NCBI RefSeq assembly: GCF_024266705.1
Contig: NZ_CP100756.1
Location: 3,162,001 to 3,226,000, forward strand
Origin: Natrinema gelatinilyticum
GTDB taxonomy: Archaea > Halobacteriota > Halobacteria > Halobacteriales > Natrialbaceae
DNA length: 64,000 nucleotides
Direction: 5' to 3'
Positions 33,515 to 42,768 of the stretch are shown in pieces. Every line of letters begins with the position of its first letter. Within the stretch, counting starts at the first letter, position 1. Under the pieces are notes generated by a model. It did no database searches and was not told where the DNA came from. It was given only the letters and a program-made list of their open reading frames with translations. The position numbers and the translations under genes were made by a program.

Positions 33515-33799
33515 TCAGGCCGCTGCCTCGAACGCGTCCCGAAACGACCGTGCCTTTTCGCGGACCGTTACGGCCGCCTCTTCGAGGCACTCGAGCGGGT
33601 CGGCGCCCCCCTCGGTTTTGACCGTCAGGATCGGTTCGGTCTGGCCGCCCGATTGTTCCGGATTGACGTCGTAGGTCGCTGCGCTGACGTCATCGTGTTC
33701 GAGCAAGGCGCCTTTGAGAACGTTCATGAACGTGTGATCCTCGCCGGCAATCTCAATGGAGAGTTCGTCCTCGGTGCTCTCGGTGACCCGCAGTTCCAT
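33515..33799 (-). CDS. rpoL: DNA-directed RNA polymerase subunit L (Rpo11)
   Basis: A 94-residue RpoL, which pairs with RpoD (Rpo3) in the alpha-like assembly platform of RNA polymerase. [20 protein letters not shown], then [20 protein letters not shown] and [15 protein letters not shown], is the Rpo11 pattern. It is complete and single. Its upstream neighbour on the other strand is the rhomboid gene. Confidence 0.95.
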   Translation of the reverse strand: MELRVTESTEDELSIEIAGEDHTFMNVLKGALLEHDDVSAATYDVNPEQSGGQTEPILTVKTEGGADPLECLEEAAVTVREKARSFRDAFEAAA

Positions 33800-34022
33800 G
33801 TCAACCAGTCCGTCCGTCGACTGCTTGTACCTTTCGAAGCAGACACTCGTCGACCGACCGAGTCTGTCCGCGCCGACGCGGTTCGAACGCGTCGCGATTC
33901 CACGGGTCCGACCTCACCGTCTCACCGCGCGGTTCTGGCTTCACCGATTCACCGCGCGTGTGCGACTCGAGCGCCGTTCGATGAAGGCAAATCACTATAC
34001 GCGTCCGTTCGAACCACGGACT

Positions 34023-35861
34023 ATGCGCTTGCTTCCGGTCTTGCTGGCGGTCGCCGTTGCCGCGACGGTAGCGGGGTCGATCGCGATCGTCGGCCGGATC
34101 CACGATCCCGAACGGAACTGGCGCGATCGAGCGGCGGACCGATTCGTCTACGGTGTTCCGTGGGGGTCAATCGTGGTGATCGTTTTCGTGCTCTGCGTCT
34201 ATCTGTTCGTCCAGAGCGGGCTCGAAGACTTCGACGACCCCGTGACGATTCCCTTCCGGATGTGGTCGTATTTTTATCCGCTTGGAATGGTCACGGCCCC
34301 GTTTTCCCACGCCGGACCCGGTCACCTCCTCGGAAACATGGCCGGGACCGTCGTCGTCGCGCCGATCGCCGAATATGCTTGGGGGCACTATCCCGACGGC
34401 CGCGATCGGTACCAAGCGGCCTCGTGGCGGGCCGATCCCCGAGTCCGAGCGTTCGCGTTGTTTCCGCTCGCCGTCATCGGCGTGGGACTGCTGACGAGTC
34501 TGTTCGCGCTCGGTCCCGTGATCGGCTTCTCCGGGGTCGTCTTCGCGCTCGCTGGATTCGCCATCGTTCACTATCCGATCGTGACGATCGTCGCCACGTT
34601 AGGGGTTCAGGGCGTCGTACAACGGCTCTATTACGCGCTCAAGGAGCCGATTCGAATCTACACCGTCGAACCGAGTCCACCCACGGCACCCTGGTGGGCA
34701 GGAATCGCGATCCAGGCCCACGCCCTCGGGCTCTTTCTCGGCTTCGTTCTCGGGATCGTCCTCCTCAAACGTTGGGACACCCGTCCCGACCCCTTCCGGC
34801 TCTGGCTCGCCGTCCTTCTCTTCGGTTTTTCGAAGGGGCTGTGGGCAATCTACTGGTACGGTGCCAACAACTCTTTCGTCCTCTTTCAGGGCCCCGGCGT
34901 CGCAATCGTCTCGATCCTCGCGCTCGTCGTCACCCTCGCGATAATCGGACCGGAGCAATCCCTTGTTCCGTCCCGGCTCGAACGACTGTTCCCGGGGCGG
35001 AGTCTCTCGATCGGACGAGCGGGCGACGACGCACGACCGTCCGTCCGTCGCCCGCTCGAGTTGGTAGGGGCGGGCGACGGTGATGGCGCCATCGGGGCCA
35101 GGAACGACCGTATTAAAGCGATCGTGGAGGGGGCCCGACAGCGTGGCCGCGAGTCGTCACTGCGATCTATCCTGCGCGGTCAAGGGGTCGCGTTTCTGGC
35201 AGTCGTCAGCGTCCTCGCAATCCTCGTCGGGATGGCCATCCCACCCAACTTCCTCGTCGTAGAGGATGCGACTGCGTCCTCGGACGCCGCCGTGCAGATC
35301 GAAGATTACACGGTTGAATACGTCGAGGGAGTCCCGAACGGCCTCGTCAGTGGCATCGGCATCGAGGCCTTCGAAAGCGACGAAGCCTTCGAGTCCAGCG
35401 GCGTCATCGTCGCGAGCGAACAGCGTGCGGTGTGGCTCGAGGCGGTTAGCACCCAGCGGCTGGCGTTTACCGGCGAGGAGACGGTCTACGTCGGGGGCGC
35501 TGGATGGCGAGAGGCGGTACACGTCGAGCGCACCGGGTGGGAGCCAGTCGGTAACGAAACGGTCTATCAGGTCTGGCTGTGGGAGGACGGCGCGGATCGC
35601 AGACTCGCGTACGAATCCAACGATTCGCGTGCCGAGGTCCGGGTCGCAGGGAGGAACGTGACCGTCGGCTCCGAGGACGGCGAGTTCGTCCTCGCGGTCG
35701 ACTCGAGTGGGATCGGCCCCGATTCGACGGCACCGTTTCCGGACGAAAACGAGTCGACGAGCGTCGGCGGACTCGTCTTCGAACGCCAGAACGAGACGGT
35801 TTATGCGACCGCCGACGGGACGCGAGTTGCGGTCGCGAGCGAGGAGACGTACGACGGATAA
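34023..35861 (+). CDS. Rhomboid family intramembrane serine protease with large outer domain
   Basis: A 612-residue protein. The N-terminal half has the rhomboid core: H101 and N105 in GHLLGNM, catalytic Ser170 in VIGFSGVVFAL, and catalytic His233 in IQAHALGLFLG. A cytosolic loop of about 90 residues and a final helix (GVAFLAVVSVLAILVGMAIP) lead to a ~180-residue Asn/Glu-rich outer domain of beta character (VEDATASSDAAVQIEDYTVE onward). The start ATG at 34023 (MRLLPVLLAV) is chosen because the preceding in-frame stretch is Arg/Ser-rich shadow. Substrates unknown; haloarchaeal rhomboids affect surface glycoprotein processing. Confidence 0.9.
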   Translation: MRLLPVLLAVAVAATVAGSIAIVGRIHDPERNWRDRAADRFVYGVPWGSIVVIVFVLCVYLFVQSGLEDFDDPVTIPFRMWSYFYPLGMVTAPFSHAGPGHLLGNMAGTVVVAPIAEYAWGHYPDGRDRYQAASWRADPRVRAFALFPLAVIGVGLLTSLFALGPVIGFSGVVFALAGFAIVHYPIVTIVATLGVQGVVQRLYYALKEPIRIYTVEPSPPTAPWWAGIAIQAHALGLFLGFVLGIVLLKRWDTRPDPFRLWLAVLLFGFSKGLWAIYWYGANNSFVLFQGPGVAIVSILALVVTLAIIGPEQSLVPSRLERLFPGRSLSIGRAGDDARPSVRRPLELVGAGDGDGAIGARNDRIKAIVEGARQRGRESSLRSILRGQGVAFLAVVSVLAILVGMAIPPNFLVVEDATASSDAAVQIEDYTVEYVEGVPNGLVSGIGIEAFESDEAFESSGVIVASEQRAVWLEAVSTQRLAFTGEETVYVGGAGWREAVHVERTGWEPVGNETVYQVWLWEDGADRRLAYESNDSRAEVRVAGRNVTVGSEDGEFVLAVDSSGIGPDSTAPFPDENESTSVGGLVFERQNETVYATADGTRVAVASEETYDG

Positions 35862-36129
35862 CGACGGATACTGACCGCTGGCACCCCTGCGGTGGTGCCG
35901 TCGTTCGATGACGGTCGAGTTCACGTCCCTGATCTGGGAGGATCACGGTGCTCACACGTTCCCTCAGCGTGCGAAACAGCTGACGAGACCCTCACGCGAT
36001 GTACGTACACGAGAGAAACAACCAGCGGTCACGCCGACCGACAGGGCTCGAACTGATTCGATTGGGCAGGTGCGGATACGGTGGGACTCGGGCAAACTCG
36101 AGTACTCCGGGCGAGCGGGCGTCCCGCCG

Positions 36130-36774
36130 CTACGCCCGCTCGCCCCACTCGATTCGGAAAACCTCTGCCTCGAGCGTTTCCTCCGCGGTCGTGTGAAACG
36201 CGAATCGCTTCGGAATCGGGAACGCTGCGCGGAATGCGTGGGTCACCGTCCCGTCCTCGTCGTCGGCGAACGACTCGACGAACGTCTGGCTCCCTTCGTT
36301 ATGGATCGTATAGGAGACAGCTCCGATCTCGGCCGCCGTCTCGAGGAAGCGACGGTCGGCGTGTCGGTTCCCGCGCTGTGCGCCAAAGGGTGGGTTCGAC
36401 AGGACCGTCGCGTGGGTGACCGAGAACGGATGTCGGGCGACGTCACCGCGCACCCACTCGATCCGACGTTCGTCGACGCCGTCCGCCGCAACCGCTCGGA
36501 CGTTTCGACGGGCCACTTTGAGTGCTCCGACATCGACGTCGATCCCGACGACACGGTCGGCTCCGGCGAGGGACGCTCCGATCGCGAGCATTCCCGTTCC
36601 GGTGCCGAGATCGACGACCTGCGCGCCGAGGTCCCCGTGTAACTGCGCCAGGTGACAGAGATGGGACGCGAGCTCGGACGGCGTCAGATACTGCTCCAGA
36701 CGAGCCGACGGCTCAGTAAAATCCTCGACCGACTCGAGGCGACGAGCGAGCGTTCGCCGTGTCGGGCCCGACAT
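36130..36774 (-). CDS. METTL5-like N6-adenine methyltransferase
   Basis: A 214-residue SAM-dependent methyltransferase. VVDLGTGTGMLAIGASLAGA is motif I, VGIDVD the acidic loop and LSNPPFGAQRGNRHADRRFL carries the NPPF catalytic motif of N6-adenine enzymes. The N-terminal EQYLTPSELASHL and the overall size match METTL5, which methylates one adenosine of small-subunit rRNA in eukaryotes; the archaeal homologue likely does the same. The ATG at 36774 (MSGPTRRTLARR) is preferred to one 51 bases upstream. Confidence 0.9.
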   Translation of the reverse strand: MSGPTRRTLARRLESVEDFTEPSARLEQYLTPSELASHLCHLAQLHGDLGAQVVDLGTGTGMLAIGASLAGADRVVGIDVDVGALKVARRNVRAVAADGVDERRIEWVRGDVARHPFSVTHATVLSNPPFGAQRGNRHADRRFLETAAEIGAVSYTIHNEGSQTFVESFADDEDGTVTHAFRAAFPIPKRFAFHTTAEETLEAEVFRIEWGERA

Positions 36775-36889
36775 AGCCGGTTGTTCAGGCCCCGAGCGTA
36801 AAGGGTCTCTCGAGTTCGACCGCACACAGAAATCATTGCTGAATGAGCTGTTCGAATAGAGTTAAGGAGATCCTGAGAAAGGGAGAGGT

Positions 36890-37060
36890 ATGGACGAGTG
36901 TCCACGGTGTGGGGCTGCTATGGAAGAACTCTCGCTAGGAGAGGTGTCGACGCTCACGTGTCCGCACTGCGGGTTCGCCGACGTCCCAGTCGAGCACCAG
37001 CCCCGGCGGGAGACGTCAGAATCCTGGCGAGACGCGTTCAATCGATTCTACGAACCCTGA
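36890..37060 (+). CDS. 56-residue zinc-ribbon protein
   Basis: A short gene starting MDECPRCGAAMEELSLGEVS, then TLTCPHCGFADVPVEHQP and ending SWRDAFNRFYEP. CxxC...CxxC spaced by 19 residues is a rubredoxin-knuckle zinc ribbon; the conserved tail WRDAFNRFY suggests a real family rather than chance. It is divergent from the methyltransferase. It could be a small nucleic-acid or protein adaptor, a class that in Haloferax affects biofilm and swarming. No experiment is implied for this copy. Confidence 0.78.
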   Translation: MDECPRCGAAMEELSLGEVSTLTCPHCGFADVPVEHQPRRETSESWRDAFNRFYEP

Positions 37061-37180
37061 CTCGCTTATCCTGGTCGAGTTATCCCGTTTTGACGTGACC
37101 GTTCGTCAGAAGAAAGACCACAAATCAGCGTCTTATCGTATATCAGGCGTAAAACCCACGATTCTAGCCGCCGGAGTACG

Positions 37181-38212
37181 TCACTCGTTTGCAGCCGCCG
37201 CTTCCGCTTCGTCGCCCGCCGGATCGTGATCGACGTCCTCGTCGGAACGGGCGGCGACGAGGCCGCCCCGTGCGACACTGTACAGCGGTTCGTTCGCGTG
37301 CGTGACGCCATTGATCGAGAACGGGATGTTCGCCTCCTCCAGGTGGTCGCGGAACAGTGCCTCGAACCCGTCGGGACTCGAGGTCCCTCCGGTAACGACG
37401 ACAGGAACGTCGAGTCCTTCTTCGACGTCTTCCTCGTCAACTTCTGTGACGATGTTTTCGATAACGTAGTCGAGTAGGTTTTCGTAGTAAATCGACAGCG
37501 CTCCTTCGACACCGCCGACATCGGTCGTGAAGTCGAGTTCGAAATCGTCTTCCTTGATGGAGGTGACTTTATCGACGGGCGTGCCGGTCGCACGTGCGGC
37601 TTGCTCGTCGACCCAGTCGCCACCGCGTGCGACGGAGAACTTCATGACGGGGACAGCGTAGTAGGCCAAACAGACGTTCGTCATACCGGCACCGAACGAG
37701 ATTCCGAGGCCGGTAAAGTTGTTATCTGCGAGTTCCGAGTAGACGACCGACATCCCTTCGTTGATGGGTTCTGCATCGTATCCCATGTCGTCGAGGAAGG
37801 ACTCGATCGTTTTCTGGTGATACAGCGTCGAGAGTTCGGAGTCGATCGGGTCTGCGGGTGTCGAAAAGTAGATCTTTTCGTTGGGATAGGCGGGTTCGCC
37901 GACGACTTGCTCGATGATGAGTTTCATCATCGGGATCGCGCTCTGTTCGTCGTTCGAGAGGATCCCGTGTTTCATCGGTCGGCGCGTCTCCTTGGTGAAG
38001 ATGTTTGCGAAATTGAGCGCGTCGTCACCGACGACGTACACTTTGTCGTCCTTTCGAATGTGAAGTACTTCGCTTCGCGAGAGCATCTGCTCGGCCATGT
38101 CCGAATACTCAATCTCTACGAAGGAGTTACGCTGTTGCACGAAAACCGTATCGTTCCCATCCTGCTGTGCTGACAGGATATTCATCGTTCCAACGTCTAG
38201 GCCTTTGGCCAT
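37181..38212 (-). CDS. Salactin, haloarchaeal actin homologue
   Basis: A 343-residue actin/Hsp70-fold protein starting [16 protein letters not shown] (phosphate-1 loop). [15 protein letters not shown] is phosphate 2 and [17 protein letters not shown] the adenosine motif. [18 protein letters not shown] and [20 protein letters not shown] match the Halobacterium salactin I recall, a dynamically unstable filament that grows from the poles and aids chromosome distribution. The ATG at 38212 is preceded by a clear TATA box. An acidic Ala/Glu tail ends the protein. It is upstream-adjacent, same strand, to a membrane protein at 38308-39234. Confidence 0.87.
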   Translation of the reverse strand: MAKGLDVGTMNILSAQQDGNDTVFVQQRNSFVEIEYSDMAEQMLSRSEVLHIRKDDKVYVVGDDALNFANIFTKETRRPMKHGILSNDEQSAIPMMKLIIEQVVGEPAYPNEKIYFSTPADPIDSELSTLYHQKTIESFLDDMGYDAEPINEGMSVVYSELADNNFTGLGISFGAGMTNVCLAYYAVPVMKFSVARGGDWVDEQAARATGTPVDKVTSIKEDDFELDFTTDVGGVEGALSIYYENLLDYVIENIVTEVDEEDVEEGLDVPVVVTGGTSSPDGFEALFRDHLEEANIPFSINGVTHANEPLYSVARGGLVAARSDEDVDHDPAGDEAEAAAANE

Positions 38213-38234
38213 GCAGTGGTAAGGAAACCATCGG

Positions 38235-38243
38235 ATTATAAAT
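38235..38243 (-). promoter_or_regulatory. TATA box of the salactin gene
   Basis: On the minus strand ATTTATAAT is centred 27 bases upstream of the ATG at 38212, the standard distance for a leaderless transcript. This gives the salactin gene its own promoter, separate from the membrane protein upstream, and fixes its start codon. Confidence 0.65.
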
Positions 38244-38307
38244 CTATGTGCGTAATTCAATAACTGATACTACGAACGAAGACATAATTACTTTCGAACG
38301 ACGCCCT

Positions 38308-39234
38308 TTAATTTCTTTTTGCCAGGTCGCGGAACTGTTCGATCAGGATCGAAACCGGTTTGGTAACCGTAGCGATGCTACCGTCGTCGTCAGCAGTTGC
38401 CAACTCTTCGGCCCGCTTTTGTTTGCGAAGCGCCTTCAACTTCGCAGTCTGATCGTCGACCGTTGCACTCGAGGTAATCGTCTTCGTTTCGCCGCCTTTC
38501 AGTCCGTTGAGGCTCGCGACCTGCGCGTCGACGCCGGACGATCGGGTAGTCGTGGTGCCCGCGTCAGTGTCGACGGTGACGTCGTCGAAATCGTCGTTCG
38601 AGAAACGCAGCCGCCTGTGTTCGGTTTTTTCGACGCCTCCCCTGGAGAGTTCGACGTCTTCCATCGCGTCGTCGATGTCCCGTTGGATTTGCGCGTCGGA
38701 AATTTCGGACTCGTCCCAATCGGCGCCGGTGGTTCCCGTCGTGATGACGTTGGCTTGCTGTGTCGTGGTCAGATAGTCTGCGATCAGCGCCGCACTCGTC
38801 GATGCGGTGACGAAGGCGAGGCCAACTGTGTACGGCACGATGACTTCGACGGTATAATCGTTTCCGTAGCCGTTCCAGTCCTTCGGATACACGACGAGGA
38901 ACCCGACGATAGCAGCGATCGTGATTGTAACGCCACCCATCGACGTGTACAGCACTCGCCGTTCCGATGGAAGGAGCGTGACGATTCCGAACATCGTCAC
39001 GAGGGGTGCTGACATCGCCAGTGCGTATGCGGGACCGACCCACGCAAAGTATCCTGGGGATCGCGCCTCGAACGTGGTGCCCCAGAGAAAGAACACGAGT
39101 CCGATCACTGCCAGCCCGATTCCGCTGAGGAACAGACCGAGTCCAGCATAGACGTCGGCTCGGTCCGCCGGCTTTCCGATGTATCGATGATAGAGGTCGA
39201 AAAGATAGCCGTCTGAGGCCTGTTCCGCTGGCAT
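38308..39234 (-). CDS. Four-helix membrane protein with charged cytosolic tail
   Basis: A 308-residue protein. Four helices lie at about 28-52, 62-88, 93-116 and 128-154. The second half is soluble, acidic and probably partly disordered, with a conserved-looking patch EKTEHRRLRFSNDDFDDVTV and a final helix around ATVTKPVSILIEQFRDLAK. It sits 95 bp upstream of salactin on the same strand. Membrane-anchor-plus-tail layout next to a cytoskeletal protein suggests an anchor or division role. It also resembles the layout reported for the FtsZ-linked haloarchaeal protein CdpA, but I cannot confirm homology. Confidence 0.7.
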   Translation of the reverse strand: MPAEQASDGYLFDLYHRYIGKPADRADVYAGLGLFLSGIGLAVIGLVFFLWGTTFEARSPGYFAWVGPAYALAMSAPLVTMFGIVTLLPSERRVLYTSMGGVTITIAAIVGFLVVYPKDWNGYGNDYTVEVIVPYTVGLAFVTASTSAALIADYLTTTQQANVITTGTTGADWDESEISDAQIQRDIDDAMEDVELSRGGVEKTEHRRLRFSNDDFDDVTVDTDAGTTTTRSSGVDAQVASLNGLKGGETKTITSSATVDDQTAKLKALRKQKRAEELATADDDGSIATVTKPVSILIEQFRDLAKRN

Positions 39235-39964
39235 TAGCCCTTTGTTTATACTCCAGTATTATGACTGTTAGGTCGAGAAACGAACCCGGCGTCCGACCAA
39301 TTGTTGGTCCCCGCCACACTGAGGACCGACGGTTCTGCCTTCCGATCAGGACGCGGCCGGCCCACTCGAACGCGGACGCTTCCTCGCGATTGTCGATCCC
39401 ACCGTTCCGAACGCCCAGTTAGCTGTAATTGAGGGCGCTAAGCCCCCTTCTGCTCACGGCGGCGCCGTTCGCATGGTCAGCGGGACCGACGGTCCCGCGC
39501 TATCCTCAGCGAGCGAAGCGAGCAGGGAGGGGAGACAGCGCCCGCACGTCTTGTTTTCGTGTGAATCAGCACCCTTATTATCCCTTCGGTTGAAGGTGGT
39601 AATAAGATGCTCACCACGCTTCCGGCGGTGTTCAAACGCGACAACAAGCGTGCATCGTCGGTTGTGGTCGAGTGTCCAACCGGTGGGAGTGGGACACTCC
39701 GAACCACCTGTCAAGGGAAGTCGCCTGCGGAGTCTGGAACCGTCCGCAGAACGTCAACGGCGTTCTGCCGGGCCGCACGAGACGCTCCGCGTCTTGTGGA
39801 CGCTGTGGGATCTGTTCCTGCACGTTCCGACACAGAAACAGGACGCTCCGTCCGCACCAAGCGAGGGCCGGGGAGGCCCGAGCGCGGGAGGGCGGAGTAG
39901 TTCACCGGAACATCATTCCATAATTTGATATGTGATGGGCGTCCAGGTGCTACCATCGCAAATT
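39235..39964. other. 730-bp gene-free region, hairpin-rich
   Basis: 39235-39420 carries the promoter of the membrane protein (ATTATG at 39258-39263 is a TATA candidate on the minus strand) and nothing else seen. 39420-39905 is the structured element annotated separately. 39906-39964 is the short leader of the HalX gene. All reading frames across the region look like shadows. Confidence 0.5.
39420..39905. other. Consecutive hairpins: structured RNA or decayed IS200/IS605-type element
   Basis: Stems in order: GGGACC/GGTCCC near 39480-39495; CTTATTATC...C/G...GGTAATAAG (39574-39587 with 39592-39606, one bulge, 4-base loop); GTGGTCGAGTGTCC (39664-39677) with GGACACTCC-GAACCAC (39692-39707); CTGCGGA (39725-39731)/TCCGCAG (39743-39749); CAGAACG (39747-39753)/CGTTCTG (39761-39767); AGACGC (39780-39785)/GCGTCT (39789-39794); GGGCC (39865-39869)/GGCCC (39875-39879). 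The right edge reads GGCGGAGTAGTTCAC, like other IS200/IS605-type ends here. No transposase or believable ORF is present. Confidence 0.5.
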
Positions 39965-40543
39965 ATGTCTGGTGATACGAACGCCGTCCTCGTGGCAGAT
40001 AGCGATTCCGAGGTCGTTACCCGACTGCGATCGTGGCTCGCGGGCGACTACCGGGTCGAAACGACGACCGACGGCGACGACGCGCTCGCAATCCTTGGGG
40101 ACGTAGATGCGACACTGGTCGACCGAGATCTCAAAACGGCGTCTGGAACCGTCGTTGCAAGCGAGATCGAACGAAACGCAGCTCACGCGATGGCGATCCT
40201 CCAATACACGGAACCCGGTACCGAACGCTACCGATTCACGGCGGACGCCCTCGTCAAACCGGTGTCGAAGAAATCCCTGCTCGAGACGGTCGATCACCTG
40301 CTGCGCCGCGCCCGATACGACGACCTGGTCGCCGAGTGCGCGACACTGGCGGTCGAATGCGGGGCGCTCGAGGCGCGTACGGACTCCGGGTTCGAACCCG
40401 AGGCGGACGAGGAGTACGCGGACATCCGGCGACGACTCGCAGACCTGTTCACCGAGCTGGACGAACTGGTCCGGACGTTCGATAGGGACGACTTCCGGGC
40501 TGCGTTTATGACGTGTGACTTCGGCAGGAATACCCCGTCTTAG
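39965..40543 (+). CDS. HalX-type response regulator
   Basis: A 192-residue protein: a receiver domain plus a C-terminal HalX domain. In the receiver, the acidic pair is D12/D14 (VADSDSE), the phospho-acceptor Asp53 (TLVDRDLK) and Lys98 (ADALVKPVSK). The tail (LLRRARYDDLVAECATLAVE to TELDELVRTFDRDDFRAAF) is the helical HalX domain, which lacks a DNA-binding motif and probably acts by protein contacts. The ATG at 39965 (MSGDTNAVLV) is chosen; an upstream in-frame ATG adds 11 unlikely residues. No histidine kinase is adjacent. Confidence 0.87.
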   Translation: MSGDTNAVLVADSDSEVVTRLRSWLAGDYRVETTTDGDDALAILGDVDATLVDRDLKTASGTVVASEIERNAAHAMAILQYTEPGTERYRFTADALVKPVSKKSLLETVDHLLRRARYDDLVAECATLAVECGALEARTDSGFEPEADEEYADIRRRLADLFTELDELVRTFDRDDFRAAFMTCDFGRNTPS

Positions 40544-40616
40544 CGGGACGAGCGACTCTCGTGAGCTCGGTTCGAGAAGCGCCGCCGTTATACGTTCGTG
40601 GCCGTAAGGAGAGGCA

Positions 40617-41666
40617 ATGAGCCAGGAGTCGGAGTACAGTGAGGGCGACCTCAGGAATACCGGTATGCGTCTCAAACACGATCGCGAGTGGGACTACGAA
40701 CTCGAGGAGATCGTAGACGCAATCGAGGAGCGAGACGCGACGAAGGTCGGATTGCAGTTCCCCGAGGGATTGAAACGTCGTGGGCCGGCCGTTGCGGACG
40801 ACCTTCGTGAACTGGCCGACGACGACGTGACGTTCATGCTCTCGGGCCAGCCCTGCTACGGCGCCTGCGATCTCGACACGTACCTGATGAAACGCACCGA
40901 CGTGTTCGTCCACTTCGGTCACTCGCCGATGAAGGACACGGACAAAGTAATCTATGTCCCCCTGTTCTCGAACGTCGACGTCACGCCGATCATGGAAGAG
41001 GCTCTCGACACCCTCGAGCCCCCGGAGGAAACGGAAGGGGTCGGCCTCGTCACCACTGCCCAACACATGAACCGTTACGAAGAAATGCGCGAATTTCTGG
41101 CGGGACACGGCTACGACGTTCACAGTCGCCGCGGGGACGATCGGCTGACCCACGAAGGACAGGTGCTCGGCTGTAACTACGCGAGCGCGGACGTACCGGC
41201 AGACCAGGTACTCTACGTCGGCGGAGGGAAGTTCCATCCACTCGGGCTCGCGATGGAACACCCCGAGAAACACGTCGTCATTGCAGATCCGGTCAACAAC
41301 GTCGTTACCGTCGCTGACACGGAGAAATTCATGAAGCAGCGATACGGGGCGATACACCGCGCGATGGACGCGGAGAAGTGGGGGGTCATCTTTTGTACCA
41401 AGATCGGCCAGGGCCGCTGGGAGACCGCCGAACAGATTCTCGACGATAACGAGAACGCCTATCTGATTACGATGGACGAAGTCACGCCGGATCGCTTGCG
41501 GAATTTCGACATGGACGCGTTCGTCAATACCGGCTGTCCACGGATCACGACCGACGACGGGCCGCAATTCCACAAGCCGATGCTCACCCCCGGCGAGTAC
41601 CGGATCGCAGTCGGCGACGAACCGCTCGATAGCCTCTCGTTCGATACGTTCCACGGTACCTGGTGA
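40617..41666 (+). CDS. dph2: Diphthamide biosynthesis enzyme Dph2 (2-(3-amino-3-carboxypropyl)histidine synthase)
   Basis: A 349-residue radical-SAM-like enzyme that transfers the aminocarboxypropyl group of SAM to a His of elongation factor 2. The cluster cysteines are C80 or C84 (GQPCYGAC), C186 (LGCNYAS) and C307 (NTGCPRI). QFPEGLKRRGPAVA and YVGGGKFHPLGLA are conserved. The ATG at 40617 could be replaced by M17. Its TGA lies inside an IS200/IS605-type repeat end (41663-41700), so the natural C-terminus after DTFHGTW may have been altered. Confidence 0.94.
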   Translation: MSQESEYSEGDLRNTGMRLKHDREWDYELEEIVDAIEERDATKVGLQFPEGLKRRGPAVADDLRELADDDVTFMLSGQPCYGACDLDTYLMKRTDVFVHFGHSPMKDTDKVIYVPLFSNVDVTPIMEEALDTLEPPEETEGVGLVTTAQHMNRYEEMREFLAGHGYDVHSRRGDDRLTHEGQVLGCNYASADVPADQVLYVGGGKFHPLGLAMEHPEKHVVIADPVNNVVTVADTEKFMKQRYGAIHRAMDAEKWGVIFCTKIGQGRWETAEQILDDNENAYLITMDEVTPDRLRNFDMDAFVNTGCPRITTDDGPQFHKPMLTPGEYRIAVGDEPLDSLSFDTFHGTW

Positions 41667-41700
41667 ATTGCCTCGGGGTCGCGGCCCGGGACATTCTCCT
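41663..41700 (+). repeat. Solo IS200/IS605-type element end (repeat R2, copy c) overlapping the dph2 stop
   Basis: GTGAATTGCCTCGGGGTCGC and GACATTCTC match copy b (GTGAATCGCCTCGGGGTCAC, GGCATTCTC) and copy a in the opposite orientation. The TGA at 41664-41666 that ends dph2 is part of the repeat. No other half of the element is visible. Confidence 0.55.
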
Positions 41701-41979
41701 CTACTGCTCGTACAGTGGTCCGACGTGCGAGTCACTGCCGCCTGCCACTGAGTTTCGATCGGGGGCGATCGATCCCTTCTGGCTTTCGGCACCGACCGCC
41801 ACCAATCGGTTTCGAGCTCTACAAATAATATGCCTGTATTGGTCTCGGAGAAAGAATGTTATTCTCATACAGAAATATCTGGATTACCAGACTATTTTGT
41901 CTAAATATCGGTAATGAGCTTTTGATTCCAAATCAGTTTGGAGCAGTTCTTTTGCACACTAGTCGCCGATCAGTAGTCG
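41667..41979. other. AT-rich intergenic region upstream of the DUF7344-type gene
   Basis: After the repeat end, 41815-41955 is markedly AT-rich (ACAAATAATATGCC, GTCTAAATATCGG) compared with the genome-like surroundings. It holds the promoter of the gene at 41980 and no supportable gene. The AT-richness may reflect foreign DNA left with the element end. Confidence 0.4.
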
Positions 41980-42633
41980 ATGAGTAACTCAGCTACGAGC
42001 GGACCCCGAACCGACGCTCGCGACGAATTCTTTGGTGCCCTCGCTAATGCCCGTCGACGGGTCGTCGTCCGCATCGTCTCCGAGAGATCGCCGGAGGGAA
42101 TCGGGAAAAACGATCTTGCGTTCCGACTCGCAGCGGTAACAACGGATAACACGCTCGTATCCGTCTCTGACGACGATCACCAGCGCACGCTCGTCGATCT
42201 CCACCATCGACTGTTACCACCGCTGAAGGACGCGGGATTACTCGAGGAAACCGAGGACGGGGCGGTCGTAACAACCGATCACTGGACGTTCGACGATACC
42301 CGATTCGACCGTCCGGTGTCGATCGGTGCGGGTGACGAGCAGGACGGTCGCGACGCGGTATTCCACGCACTCGCCGACGAACGTCGACGGACGGTCCTGT
42401 CTGTACTTACCGCCCAGTATCATCCGATCGCCACGGAAACGCTCGCTCGCGACGTCGCGGCCCGCGAGGCGGGAAAGACCGAGCGCGAGGTTTCGAAACG
42501 GCACGTCGACGATGTTCACGCGTCGCTCGTTCACGTTCACCTCCCGCTTTTGGACGAAGCCACCCTCGTCGGCTACGATAGCGAGGACGGACGTGTCTCT
42601 TACGAGGGCCATCCCCTCGTTCGTGTCGAGTGA
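41980..42633 (+). CDS. Tandem DUF7344-type winged-helix protein
   Basis: A 217-residue protein with two similar halves. Each begins with (E/A)FxALA(N/D)xRRRxV(V/L): EFFGALANARRRVVVRIVSE at 16-35 and VFHALADERRRTVLSVLTAQ at about 128-147. Each half ends in a helix-wing (LHHRLLPPLKDAGLLEETED; VHVHLPLLDEATLVGYDSED). This is the DUF7344-type winged helix widespread in haloarchaea as putative regulators. The duplication gives a built-in pseudo-dimer. No regulatory target is evident. Confidence 0.8.
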   Translation: MSNSATSGPRTDARDEFFGALANARRRVVVRIVSERSPEGIGKNDLAFRLAAVTTDNTLVSVSDDDHQRTLVDLHHRLLPPLKDAGLLEETEDGAVVTTDHWTFDDTRFDRPVSIGAGDEQDGRDAVFHALADERRRTVLSVLTAQYHPIATETLARDVAAREAGKTEREVSKRHVDDVHASLVHVHLPLLDEATLVGYDSEDGRVSYEGHPLVRVE

Positions 42634-42768
42634 TTTCGATCTGCCGCGCGTTCGACGCCGTCCACTCGCTGCAGCGCTCCCTCCGACCACGTACGCTGCC
42701 GTGGTTCTCCGCTCGTTCCGTCACCGAATACGATAACACTTACCGGGTAGCTCTTCGCATCTTCGGGT

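Noticed and set aside
35908..36642. A 244-codon plus-strand frame overlapping the METTL5-like gene
   Set aside because: It is the shadow of the methyltransferase on the opposite strand, which has the NPPF and GTGTG motifs.
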